A stretch of DNA of 64,000 nucleotides from Eubacteriaceae bacterium (GTDB lineage: Bacteria; Bacillota; Clostridia; Eubacteriales; Anaerofustaceae). The position numbers were made by a program, and so were the translations under genes. A model generated the notes under the pieces. The model searched no databases. It saw only the letters and a list, made by a program, of their open reading frames with translations, and was not told where the DNA came from. The DNA is taken from positions 1 to 64,000 of the forward strand of contig WRIE01000008.1 in assembly GCA_009782875.1 (NCBI GenBank), written 5' to 3'. Within the stretch, counting starts at the first letter, position 1. Each line of letters opens with the position of its first letter. Below, piece after piece: positions 9,382-17,295 of this stretch.

Positions 9382-10485
9382 TCAAGCCTTTTCTAACTCT
9401 CGCTCTTCTTCTTTGATTCTAACTGTAAAATATAGTGTCTGGTCAAATCTTCGCTCTGGCATTAGCCGATCTATGTATCCTGGTTTGATGATTTCGCCCA
9501 GAGCATCTTTGTGAAGGATCGGAGTGACAATACGATCTGATGAAACGTATTTTCTCCATTTAGCACCTTGAATCGCAAACTCCTTATCAGTTTGATTTCC
9601 AAAAGCCATTTGTCGATAAATGTCTCTGATCCGAATTTTTCCTGATTTGCTTAATTCCCAAAGGCATCTTGCCAGTCTTGCCGAAGCTCTCATTGGTCTG
9701 CTCATGGTTCTTTCAACTCGAAATGCGCTGTCTACAAACAAGCGTGAAAAAGCGTAATCGCTCCATACGACAATGTCGAATGCATTATCCGCCAACATCG
9801 GGGATTGCCCTTGCGTTTTCCATATAGTTTGCATTAAAAGAGGCTTTTGAGTGTTAAGATATTTTCTTTGAAAGACATCGATCTGCGCAGACAAATATGG
9901 CGTTTTGTGTGTCATTTCATAATCATTGTCCCACGATTGAATGTCGGAACAAACATCTTCAAAAATTTCCCTAACTGCTTGTGCGTGGTCTCTTACGGCA
10001 TCAAACATTCCGAGTGCACAGTAAGATGTGGTAGCTGAACGAACCACCATCTCGCATCCCCAATGCTCTTCAGAAAGATGGCTGGTGCTGGCAGTAGGTA
10101 GAACGGTAAGTTTCACTTCGAGCGGGGCAAGGGGTGTTCCATCAATGTCCTGTATAATCAAATCAATTCCATCAATATAATCAAAAGAATATTGTTGGTA
10201 AGGAGAGAATACGGATTCGAAGATGAAATCTAATTTTTCCAGCGGTAATGCTCCACAGTTAAATACATCTATCAACGATATTTCAGACGCAATCACGCGC
10301 AGCTCCCCGTCAATAACAGCCAGCTTGTTATAAATCGCTTTGACTTTGTTTGCTAACATATAACAAGCAAGAGAAGCTGGAAAACTTGAATTGAAGCAGT
10401 TTTTGCCCCAATGGGCATCAGCCTCCCTGTTAGAATGATGTATGCCAAACAAACCAGTTTGAGTGTTTTCTTCTTGCTTCTTCAT
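9382..10485 (-). CDS. HindVP-like type II restriction endonuclease
   Basis: The product has about 367 residues. It starts at ATG 10485 (MKKQEENTQTGLFGIHHSN), with AAGAAGGG about 10 bases upstream; in-frame ATGs at 10494 and 10536 are possible. The sequence fits the HindVP restriction enzyme family (RE_HindVP). The PD-(D/E)XK core lies near residues 108-130, where IDLIIQDIDG is followed by APLEVKLTVLP with the E-x-K pair. R.HindVP itself cuts GRCGYC, and this enzyme may have the same or a related target. It is divergent from a 5-methylcytosine methyltransferase, separated by only about 110 bases, the expected companion. Confidence 0.8.
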   Translation of the reverse strand: MKKQEENTQTGLFGIHHSNREADAHWGKNCFNSSFPASLACYMLANKVKAIYNKLAVIDGELRVIASEISLIDVFNCGALPLEKLDFIFESVFSPYQQYSFDYIDGIDLIIQDIDGTPLAPLEVKLTVLPTASTSHLSEEHWGCEMVVRSATTSYCALGMFDAVRDHAQAVREIFEDVCSDIQSWDNDYEMTHKTPYLSAQIDVFQRKYLNTQKPLLMQTIWKTQGQSPMLADNAFDIVVWSDYAFSRLFVDSAFRVERTMSRPMRASARLARCLWELSKSGKIRIRDIYRQMAFGNQTDKEFAIQGAKWRKYVSSDRIVTPILHKDALGEIIKPGYIDRLMPERRFDQTLYFTVRIKEEERELEKA

Positions 10486-10597
10486 TGCTCGCATACCCTT
10501 CTTTAGAAAATCGACGTCAAATACTTGACGTCTCAAAATTGCTCTACTATAATATAACTATATCATATTTAACTCATTTTGAACAGAGGGGGTACTC

Positions 10598-11770
10598 ATG
10601 CCAAAGATAGTTGATTTATTCGCAGGGTGCGGGGGATTATCCTTGGGATTCCAATACGCAGGATTCGATATAATAGGTGCATTCGAGTTTTGGAATGTAG
10701 CTGCCGATTGCTACGAGAAAAACTTTTCCCATCCTGTGTATCGAGAAGATTTATCTGATGTTCAATTGGCGGTTGAGAAAATCCGCGCCATGAATCCAGA
10801 CATCATCATTGGCGGACCTCCTTGCCAAGACTTTTCCCATGCTGGAAAGCGAGTTGAAAATGAACGAGCCAGTTTGACAGAATCTTTCTCGCGAATCGTA
10901 GATAGTATCCGTCCTCGTTGGTTTGTCATGGAGAATGTGGATCGCGCTAAAAAGAGCAATGCATATGCCGTAGCGCGAGATACTTTCAAGAAAGCTGGAT
11001 ATGGGTTAACCGAAATTGTCATTGATGCCAGTTTGTATGGAGTGCCTCAAAAGCGTAAACGTTTTTTCTGCATCGGCTCGTTGGGACAGGAAGATAATTT
11101 TTTAGACGAGTATATCTTAAAAAAACAAAGCACTGAAGCGACCACGCTTCGGGATTATTTTGGTGCTTCGCTCGATTTTGAATATTATTATCGCCATCCG
11201 CGAAATTACAGCCGTCGCGGGGTTTATTCGATCGATGAACCCGCACCGACAATGCGTGGAGTAAATCGCCCTGTTCCAAAAGGGTATCTAGGACATCCAA
11301 ATGATCCATGCCAACTCAATGATTCCATTCGCGCTTTGACAACTTTAGAACGCGCACTTATCCAAACATTCCCAGCAGACTTCCACTGGACTGGGAGCAA
11401 GACAGATATGGAACAAATGATTGGTAATGCTGTCCCCGTGAAGTTGGCAGAGTTTGTTGGCAAATCTTTGCAGCATCACATTAGCGAATGTGCTCCACAT
11501 GCAGAAATAACCGACGAGAAAATAGACTTCCTTGGGTTTTTGACATGGCTTCAAGCAAATGGTTCTCTTTCTGAACGAACAAAGCGAGATACATTGTCCC
11601 GATTGAAGAGAGCAGACAACATATGTAGTTTGCCGCAGAATCCGGATTCTCTCTATATTTTCAACTTGGAACAAACAAATGGCTATCGTTCACTAACACA
11701 GTCGGTACGTTCTCAGGTGAAACGAGCGGTTTCCCTTTATTCGGCATATCGTGCAAATGTACATGTGTAA
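10598..11770 (+). CDS. DNA (cytosine-5-)-methyltransferase, HindV-type
   Basis: The protein has 390 residues; GAGGGGG sits 6 bases before ATG 10598. It has the ordered m5C methyltransferase motifs: SAM-binding DLFAGCGGLSLGF at residues 6-18, the catalytic Cys76 in GGPPCQDFSHAG, ENV near residue 111, QKRKRFF near 150, a target-recognition segment, and motifs IX-X ending in IGNAVP near residue 280. About 100 residues follow motif X, longer than in minimal enzymes, and their role is unclear. It should protect the genome against the divergent HindVP-like nuclease by methylating the same site. No control (C) protein gene is present. A terminator-like hairpin follows at 11790. Confidence 0.9.
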   Translation: MPKIVDLFAGCGGLSLGFQYAGFDIIGAFEFWNVAADCYEKNFSHPVYREDLSDVQLAVEKIRAMNPDIIIGGPPCQDFSHAGKRVENERASLTESFSRIVDSIRPRWFVMENVDRAKKSNAYAVARDTFKKAGYGLTEIVIDASLYGVPQKRKRFFCIGSLGQEDNFLDEYILKKQSTEATTLRDYFGASLDFEYYYRHPRNYSRRGVYSIDEPAPTMRGVNRPVPKGYLGHPNDPCQLNDSIRALTTLERALIQTFPADFHWTGSKTDMEQMIGNAVPVKLAEFVGKSLQHHISECAPHAEITDEKIDFLGFLTWLQANGSLSERTKRDTLSRLKRADNICSLPQNPDSLYIFNLEQTNGYRSLTQSVRSQVKRAVSLYSAYRANVHV

Positions 11771-11789
11771 TTAGAAAGCTGATTTCTCG

Positions 11790-11811
11790 AACGCCCTTTT
11801 TAGTGGGCGTT
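11790..11811 (+). terminator. Terminator-like hairpin after the methyltransferase
   Basis: AACGCCC pairs with GGGCGTT around an 8-base loop. The trailing sequence TGGTTCTT is only moderately T-rich. Confidence 0.5.
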
Positions 11812-12029
11812 TGGTTCTTGATAAAGGGCTCTGGTAAATAGTCAAAATTTCTCAAACTCGGTATTATTATCGTAATTGTAAGACTTGAAGTACCTGCTTC
11901 GGAGCATAGCAAAGGGTATTGAAAAAATCTGCCGATCAAGTCGGAAAAGAATCGTTCATGCCAAAACGTGTTAGAAAACAATCCAAGTTCTCGAAGCGAA
12001 TCCCGTTCTCTTGCGCTTTGCACTCAAGC

Positions 12030-12320
12030 TTAGAAGTGGCTGGCTGTTCCACTTCATAGACATCACGAAGCAACGACAGCCAAAATGGCTGGCTTTAGCT
12101 TTCTCATATCCTTTGCCTTTGCAATAGTCGGCAAAATTTTTCGCTGCAGATCTTTGTTGCGCGTCCGTCATCCATATGAACAATAAAACTCCGTATTGCT
12201 TCGGTACTTGTAAGCCATTTCCTATCATTCTTGTTTGGAGAGAGTAAATACATTTGTTATCACAACGGAGAAAATAGCCGAAAAAAGCGCATATCTATCA
12301 GCTTTTCTCGGCTTACACTC
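12030..12320 (-). repeat. guaA-end repeat, copy A, with MmeI-like gene 5' fragment
   Basis: On the minus strand MTDAQQRSAAKNFADYCKGK and a frameshifted continuation (QPFWLSLLRDVYEVEQP) match the first 45 or so residues of the MmeI-like enzyme at 17296-20027 (MTDAQQRAAAKKFADFW...QPFWLSLLRDVYGVEHP). Its upstream region, including the hairpin at 12276-12313 and the bases ACTCTTATT of the guaA end, matches the copies at 19.9-20.3 and 29.5-29.8 kb. The similarity stops at the position of the guaA stop codon, just before an IS3-like end at 12336. Confidence 0.75.
12276..12313 (-). terminator. guaA-type terminator hairpin, copy A
   Basis: AGCCGAAAAAAGC pairs with GCTTTTCTCGGCT (one mismatch) around a 12-base loop that is nearly identical in the three copies. 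Confidence 0.65.
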
Positions 12321-12335
12321 TTATTTGTTTAAAAT

Positions 12336-12480
12336 GAACCCCATAAACTGGACAGTTTTAGTTTTTAAAACCCTCAATGTTAGACACGATGGTTTCATAA
12401 AAACCCTAAATTGAGGACACGATAATTCCATAAATCCTTTGTTTCGGACAAGGGTGTTTGTGGAACCCTTAATTTCTGGC
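12336..12480. repeat. Degenerate 31-33-bp repeats starting with an IS3-like end
   Basis: TGAACCCCATAAACTGGACA at 12336 resembles the ends of IS150/IS3-group elements. It is followed by four to five degenerate units of 31-33 bp, each opening with ACCC or TCC and carrying a (T)G(A)GGACA-like block about 10 bases later (near 12338, 12370, 12403, 12435 and 12465). Units share about half their positions. No gene was recognised inside. Confidence 0.4.
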
Positions 12481-12485
12481 AGTAG

Positions 12486-12545
12486 CTATTTTGACTCCCC
12501 TCTAAGATAGGCGGCCTCTTCGCCAGTGAATATTTTTCTAGCCAT
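12486..12545 (-). pseudogene. IS3-family OrfA N-terminal fragment
   Basis: A strong AAGGAGG (12555-12561) precedes ATG 12545 and the frame MARKIFTGEEAAYLRGESK, which then stops. The start resembles OrfA (helix-turn-helix) proteins of IS3-type elements, which often begin MARK-F-T-E-E. Everything after codon 19 is missing and replaced by the degenerate repeat array that leads to an IS3-like end. It is an internally deleted IS remnant. Confidence 0.4.
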
Positions 12546-12840
12546 ATGGCTGCTTCCTCCTTTAAAGGCAAGTTCATTTTAATCCTTGCCGGTCCCAGAA
12601 ATTAGCAGCTGGACCGGCTGCTGCAACAATGGGCGCTGCCAATAGGACTTGGCGAAGCTGTCGCCAAGGGAGTACTGCAAGTATCTGGAAACCGGCGTGT
12701 ATCCTTTAATTATACCGAAACCGAAGGGGCAAGCCTAGAGCTGGCATGGCATCAAGCGGCAGGCTTTGCCTGCCATCAGTTTTCTGCAAGCAAATGCCCA
12801 GCGCAGCCATAAATGAAAACCAAGGAAGCGAGGTGCCGGC

Positions 12841-13152
12841 ATGAGGCTGGAAATAAAAGAAGATCCAACGTGTTTGTTGTTTCATATGGAAGAGTTTGAT
12901 GGCTACACAAGAACAGTTGGCGCTATGTCTGCTGGCGGATATAGGGAGCTGTCCAGGCGGTTCTGGAGAGAAGGGGAATGCCTGGGGGCTAACCCGTGGC
13001 ACATGCATGGCGAGGATGGGAGGTTGCTGGATTTCATCAGCGCTTTACGCGTTGCGGAAGAGATGGCTGCAAACCCGGAAACCTTCCGGATGCCAGAATG
13101 GGACAGCGCTCCAGAAACAGAATGGGATTGCACTGGGGAGCCGCCCTTTTAG
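12841..13152 (+). CDS. Hypothetical protein, GC-rich orphan
   Basis: The protein has 103 residues; GAGGTG lies 5 bases before ATG 12841. It is acidic with well-mixed codons (MRLEIKEDPTCLLFHMEEFD at the start, a helix SALRVAEEMAANPETF near residue 65, and acidic DSAPETEWDCTGEPPF at the end). No family is recognised. Its local GC content is clearly higher than the flanking island DNA. It is bracketed by IS3-type debris and followed immediately by paired GC-rich hairpins also found after an OrfB fragment at 14.8 kb, so it may be a passenger gene of that element. Confidence 0.45.
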   Translation: MRLEIKEDPTCLLFHMEEFDGYTRTVGAMSAGGYRELSRRFWREGECLGANPWHMHGEDGRLLDFISALRVAEEMAANPETFRMPEWDSAPETEWDCTGEPPF

Positions 13153-13168
13153 AATTGCAGCAAAAAAC

Positions 13169-13230
13169 GCGGTGGGGCTGCCCCGCCGCCCTAAAGGGAG
13201 AAGGGCTGGCAGCAGGCTCTGCCTGCTGCC
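13169..13230. repeat. Paired GC-rich hairpins, copy 1
   Basis: Two adjacent near-perfect hairpins: 13169-13189 (GCGGTGGGG / CCCCGCCGC) and 13208-13230 (GGCAGCAGGC, TCT, GCCTGCTGCC). Linker and 3' flank (AAGGG...GGGCTGG...AAGG.CAA) match the pair at 14793-14855. About 60 bases further on, GTGTCCTTGACAAAGGGTAC resembles an IS3-type end. These look like the 3' end of one insertion-sequence type. Confidence 0.55.
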
Positions 13231-13517
13231 ATAAGGCCAAGAACTAAGATCAAGAACAAAGTCAAAGGCTAAGGTCAAGATTAAAAAACCTAAAGTGTCC
13301 TTGACAAAGGGTACACTACAGTTTTTATTTAATCAAAACGAAAAAAGTCGATAAGAGCTAATCCATCAGCTCTTACCTGCTCTCAGTGATATTCCCACAC
13401 GACAACTATAAATGGTGTTTTTCGTTTTCTCCAGACTTTTTATAATCATCTTGTTACTAGCACATAATGGTATCATCACTCAAAAAGCATTTCTTTCAAA
13501 AGCATTGTCAAGTTTGC

Positions 13518-13748
13518 TTATTCTTCGTATTCATGTAGTGGGATTTCTGGTCCACTATTGTTCTTGACACAATCAGACAAGTAGAAATTGATAAGGTTGG
13601 GATAAGGAATCTTTGTTTCTTGTTCAAGTTTCTTAAAATACTCAATTATCTTCTTGTCGATGTAGACCTCTTCTTTAAATATCTTAAAATATGGGTTTGG
13701 CTTGGGATTGATCGGTTTATAGTCCTCTGTCAATGTTCTCGCCTCCAT
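13518..13748 (-). CDS. brnA: BrnA-like antitoxin
   Basis: The protein has 76 residues. It lies downstream of, and overlaps by 19 bases, a BrnT-type toxin remnant, the gene order of brnT-brnA loci. Residues 28-60 (EVYIDKKIIEYFKKLEQETK and the following IPYPNLINFYLSDCV) have the ribbon-helix-helix layout of BrnA/CopG antitoxins, with a strand followed by two helices. It would bind BrnT and repress the shared promoter. The toxin has lost its 5' end, so the antitoxin is orphaned and now lacks the original promoter. Confidence 0.7.
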   Translation of the reverse strand: MEARTLTEDYKPINPKPNPYFKIFKEEVYIDKKIIEYFKKLEQETKIPYPNLINFYLSDCVKNNSGPEIPLHEYEE

Positions 13749-13954
13749 TCATAGTAATAATCCCTCTCGCGAGCTGTTGCTTTTCTTGCTGAGATCAATC
13801 GTATAATTTGGTCTTCTTCACGATAACAGTGACAAACCATGAGAATTCTTAGTTTTTCGCTCATACCTAGGACTGTAAATCGATCCTCTGTTTCTGAATG
13901 CTCTGCATCCTCATCAAAAATGGCAAACTGGTCATAAAAAATATATCTTTTTTG
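13730..13954 (-). pseudogene. brnT: BrnT toxin, 5'-truncated
   Basis: The frame FYDQFAIFDEDAEHSETEDR, followed by FTVLGMS and ending with IIRLISARKATARERDYYYEW, is diagnostic for the BrnT ribonuclease family; the RLISARKAT-RER segment is its C-terminal signature. About 28 N-terminal residues, including the W-D-x-x-K start block, are missing: an in-frame TAG at 13955-13957 precedes the match and unrelated sequence follows. The 3' end overlaps brnA. No start codon remains, so it is inactive. Confidence 0.75.
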
Positions 13955-14205
13955 CTAAATCATTTGTTGCCTACCACACCAATAAATGTGGAAGGACCGA
14001 AATTGGCAAATGGACATGGTATTTTGACACTTGCCAGGCTACCAGTTTTTGGCACTAGGTATCAGATCCATTGCTTGATATGCTACCTGGCTGGTTTCTT
14101 GTATTTTATGAAACACACATGGAGATATCTATGTTGGAAGTGAGAATTTCTTATGCTGTTCCATTTCAATCGCTTCACATCTAGTACACTGTGTCATCTA
14201 AATCT
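13955..14205. other. Short region without a recognised gene
   Basis: Sequence between the broken brnT and the IS630 remnant. It is probably a junction of inserted elements; no start signals or recognisable product were found. Confidence 0.4.
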
Positions 14206-14609
14206 TTACAAAACTTCTGGGTAGAGCCTCTTTAGTTTTATCCGCGCATCAGCATTGGTGAAACGCCAGTCAACTCCTTTTTGTTCGCTACTACGCTTGC
14301 GTTCCCATGCCGAGAGTTCTTTGTTCAATGCCTCAATAGTCGGCATTCTGCGATCGCCAAGGCATTGTGTCGCAAGAGCCGAGAGCTCAATTTCTGCGAT
14401 ATCAAGCCAGCTTCCATGTTTAGGTGTGTAGTGGATCTCCAATTTTTGCGACAAGCGGAACGCTTCCTCTGGCGGGAAAGTTTCATAAAATGAAGATATC
14501 ACGGTGCGTATTTAAATTATCCATTACCAATACCACTTTTTCTACATACGGATACTGGCTGTCTAAAACCCATTTCACCCTCTTCGCCCAGTCTGCCTTG
14601 GTTCTGCGG
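14206..14609 (-). pseudogene. IS630-family transposase, C-terminal half, frameshifted
   Basis: Two frames join into one product: HRRTKADWAKRVKWVLDSQY ... KVVLVMDNLNTH (upper part), then SSFYETFPPEEAFRLSQKLE ... YTPKHGSWLDIAEIE ... DARIKLKRLYP (lower part). This is the DDE core of IS630/Tc1-type transposases (VMDNLNTH with the second Asp, and SWLDIAEIE with the Glu). A frameshift lies at about 14495. The N-terminal half is absent: at 14609-14612 the match ends and an IS3 OrfB fragment begins on the other strand. Confidence 0.85.
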
Positions 14610-14611
14610 TG

Positions 14612-14770
14612 AAGACCGAGCATGTCTACATAACCGAATATACAAGCCCCAGGGAACTGCGCCTCGGGATCAGGAAATATGTCGACGAATACAACTGCGG
14701 CCGCCCGCGCCAGAGCTTGAAATACAAACGGCCACACCAAGTGTATAACGAGGTTTTTGCTGCGGTGTAA
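14612..14770 (+). pseudogene. IS3-family OrfB, C-terminal fragment
   Basis: The frame KTEHVYITEYTSPRELRLGI continues as RKYVDEYNCGRPRQSLKYKR and PHQVYNE to a TAA at 14770. This is the end of an IS3-type OrfB transposase, where the consensus is 'YN-RPHQSL--- -P--VY'. The rest of OrfB is missing. It abuts an IS630 remnant on the opposite strand, so one element inserted into or recombined with the other. The paired GC-rich hairpins follow 23 bases later. Confidence 0.75.
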
Positions 14771-14792
14771 GCTGACAAAATATAAAGAAATC

Positions 14793-14855
14793 GCGGCGGC
14801 CTACCCCCGCCGCCTCCCAAGGGCACTGGGCTGGGGGGAGGCTCCGCCTCCCCCC
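14793..14855. repeat. Paired GC-rich hairpins, copy 2
   Basis: Two adjacent hairpins: 14793-14813 (GCGGCGG / CCGCCGC) and 14833-14855 (GGGGGGAGGC, TCC, GCCTCCCCCC, perfect 10-bp stem). They follow the OrfB fragment and share layout and flanks with 13169-13230. The stem sequences differ between copies while pairing is kept. Confidence 0.55.
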
Positions 14856-15015
14856 ACAAGGTCAATGGACCTCCCCAGAGATAGGTCAAGGGATCCAGCA
14901 CCAAACATACCGATGCCAGTACATTAAGAAATTGCAGATCTGTGTCTTGACAAGGAGGCCACCTCTTAGATTCCGCTATGAGGCTGCTTTCCCTGTTTCA
15001 GGCACACGATGTATT

Positions 15016-15145
15016 GCTTCTTGAGATTGATTGGCAAATCCATTGGAATTGCTCGAAGTTGGCAATGCTGCATTTGCGGATTTGGCGGCTCTTTCCACAA
15101 CTCGATTCCTGTCAGCATCACCCAACTGCCAGATAAGGCGTGCAA
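15016..15145. pseudogene. Chimeric scrap of Xre-regulator and RepA-like genes
   Basis: 15016-15073 (plus) matches the stretch of the Xre gene encoding LLELDWQNPLELIEIGDAAS, with small deletions. It joins directly to 15078-15145 (minus), which matches the RepA-like ATPase region encoding QLIEADTELWKEPPNP (here GIELWKEPPNP). In the intact element these two genes are kilobases apart, so this is a deletion junction of a related element. Confidence 0.6.
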
Positions 15146-15170
15146 GATCAATACTATCATGTCATTTATT

Positions 15171-16946
15171 TTACTCTTGGTATTGAGCAAGCAATTCATT
15201 CTCATATTTAATTAAGTTATTCATCCCTAAAAAACTCAAGAAACCTTGGATAATTTGGCTGTTGCGTTGAATTATATCCGATTCGGTAAAGTCAATAAGA
15301 TTATCAGCAAATGAAATAAGCTCCTGGATCTGAGTTCCTTCCTTTTTCTGATTTCTGCTATTTATGAATCCTTTATAATACTTTACTTTATCGTCAAATC
15401 GATAATCGGAAGCTCTGATATTGATTCGCTTTTCTAAGAGAGTCTTGTTTCCAAGTTTTTCAAGGCTTTTGCTCACTGACAGACTTTTTTCCTTATCCTG
15501 TCTGTTACGAGCAAAAATATGTTCAATTTCGAAAACTGTTTCTAATGACAGATACTCTTGCTTGTCATTATTAAGTGCCCACCAAGCCAACATTGACTTA
15601 GTAATTGGACGACCATTTGAAAAGTCAAAATTATTAAGCACATTCTCGACGCTAGAGATGTTGAATTTAAAATCAATAAATTTCACATCATCATCATTAA
15701 CAATATTCACCATCTCTGCGTATACTGGGGTTCTGAGTGCATTTACACCAGGGTTCATCACCGCATATGTCCAAATAAAAGCGGTTGTTATGCTCAAAAA
15801 ATCGCAAAAATCATCTTCGTCTAACATTCCATTTTCGTCTTTATACTTCATGAAATATACAGAAATGAAATACGTCCACATGCCATTTGGCGCGTAATTC
15901 AAAACGAATAATCTGCGAAGGACCTTATCCGAGAATCTATCAATACTTTGATTTGAAACATCATTCCAAAAGTTTGCTAGTATAATCAAGTTTTCGAAGG
16001 TCTCGTTTTTCTTCAGCAAACTATAGCTATTTCTCTCATAAAACTTGCGCAGCGCTTCAGTTGTTGAAGTCTTTATTCCCATTTTTGCGCGCTCGTAGTA
16101 CATATATCGTGTAAAAAGCTCGTCCATTGGCGTCCCAGTTATCGGATGAAATATTTTCTCACATATTTCCTCTAGAACTCTCCATTCTTTTATGAACTGA
16201 TCTTTTTGACCTTTAACTGAATAGTATTTATATAATTGAGCCTTAAAAATATCAGCATCTGATAACGGTTTACCCCGGTCATTCAATGTTGAGAATATTC
16301 GCAGTGCTGTGTTCTGGTTATCTGCCTCTATTGGGAGCAGTATGCAATTATTCAGTATCCGAATTGGCAAGTAAGAGAAGTATGATGGAAAGTCACTTAA
16401 AAACTCGTCAATTTTCTCCTCTATAAACCTAAAGTTCTGTGCATAATTGCTTTTTTGTTCCTTAGAAGTGGTTCCAGTTACCAAAATTTGCATGAATTCT
16501 TCTTTGTCATTGTCTGTAGCAACTTCGGAATTTATCTTAAGTGCTGTATCATCCGGCTTTCCAAATTCATCAGTTTTCCATATGCATTGTTCAATACTTT
16601 CTCGAACTTTCCGGCTATCTTCGTCCTGCATATTTCTGAATTTAGTATAAAAAGCTCTCAATAGCAACATTAGCGTGGTCAATCGCTGTTGACCATCGAT
16701 AATTTCCATTTTTCCATCATCATTCTTAAAGGTTACAATAGGACCTAAAAAATACTCGTCATTACTGCTGTCGAATTTTAGACAGTTATTATCAGGAAAA
16801 GCGAAGGCTAGAACGTCATCCCAAAGTGTTTGGCACTCAGTTGTATCCCATGCATATGGCCGTTGGTAGTCAGGGACAAGAAAGTCCGCTTTTTTGTCTT
16901 CGAAAAGTTGTTTGATTGTTTTTTGGTCAATGTTTAGTTTTGACAT
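15171..16946 (-). CDS. DUF262/DUF1524 protein (GmrSD-like restriction family)
   Basis: The protein has 591 residues. The N-terminal DUF262 (ParB/Srx-like) domain carries the signature IDGQQRLTTLMLLL near residue 83 and an early VPDYQRPYAW. The C-terminal DUF1524 domain has the HNH-type motif FEIEHIFARNRQ near residue 485 followed by KLGNKTLLEKRIN. This is the layout of single-chain GmrSD-type enzymes, which cut modified phage DNA in an NTP-dependent way. Whether it targets glucosylated, methylated or other DNA cannot be read from sequence. It lies on the same strand as the MmeI-like restriction enzyme, about 350 bases downstream of it, within the guaA-linked defence island. Confidence 0.85.
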   Translation of the reverse strand: MSKLNIDQKTIKQLFEDKKADFLVPDYQRPYAWDTTECQTLWDDVLAFAFPDNNCLKFDSSNDEYFLGPIVTFKNDDGKMEIIDGQQRLTTLMLLLRAFYTKFRNMQDEDSRKVRESIEQCIWKTDEFGKPDDTALKINSEVATDNDKEEFMQILVTGTTSKEQKSNYAQNFRFIEEKIDEFLSDFPSYFSYLPIRILNNCILLPIEADNQNTALRIFSTLNDRGKPLSDADIFKAQLYKYYSVKGQKDQFIKEWRVLEEICEKIFHPITGTPMDELFTRYMYYERAKMGIKTSTTEALRKFYERNSYSLLKKNETFENLIILANFWNDVSNQSIDRFSDKVLRRLFVLNYAPNGMWTYFISVYFMKYKDENGMLDEDDFCDFLSITTAFIWTYAVMNPGVNALRTPVYAEMVNIVNDDDVKFIDFKFNISSVENVLNNFDFSNGRPITKSMLAWWALNNDKQEYLSLETVFEIEHIFARNRQDKEKSLSVSKSLEKLGNKTLLEKRINIRASDYRFDDKVKYYKGFINSRNQKKEGTQIQELISFADNLIDFTESDIIQRNSQIIQGFLSFLGMNNLIKYENELLAQYQE

Positions 16947-17295
16947 GTATACTGCCTACAGTGTGAAATATAAATATGCTACGCTGCTATTCCTTTCTCT
17001 CTCGCTAATTAGTCGTGTAGTAACAATATATATTACTTTTTGCCACATCAATTAATTTATGAAAATTAATATCACATTAAATCCATATTGTAGGCATAGA
17101 TAGACAGAACCGAGGCGATTCTGACGGTTTTTTTCAACCTTTTTTCAACATTATCACTTGCAAAATAGCGTTTCCATTCGCCTCAAAGCGATAATCCAAC
17201 AAATGCTGATTAATATGCAAAAGCTGTACACTCAAGATCGATTCTGATTATTTGCTTTAGTCGTTCTCATTACTATAACACTTCATTCATGGCTT
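16947..17295. other. Gap between two restriction-type genes
   Basis: AT-rich and without an intact gene. A weak hairpin AACCG/CGGTT followed by seven T residues (about 17107-17132) could terminate transcription. A minus-strand scrap near 17145-17215 reading LLHINQHLLDYRFEANGNA looks like a gene fragment of unknown family. Confidence 0.35.

Noticed and set aside
12336-12480. Array of 31-33-bp units resembling a CRISPR
   Set aside because: Units share only about half of their positions, there are no identical repeats with unique spacers and no cas genes; an IS-end array fits better.
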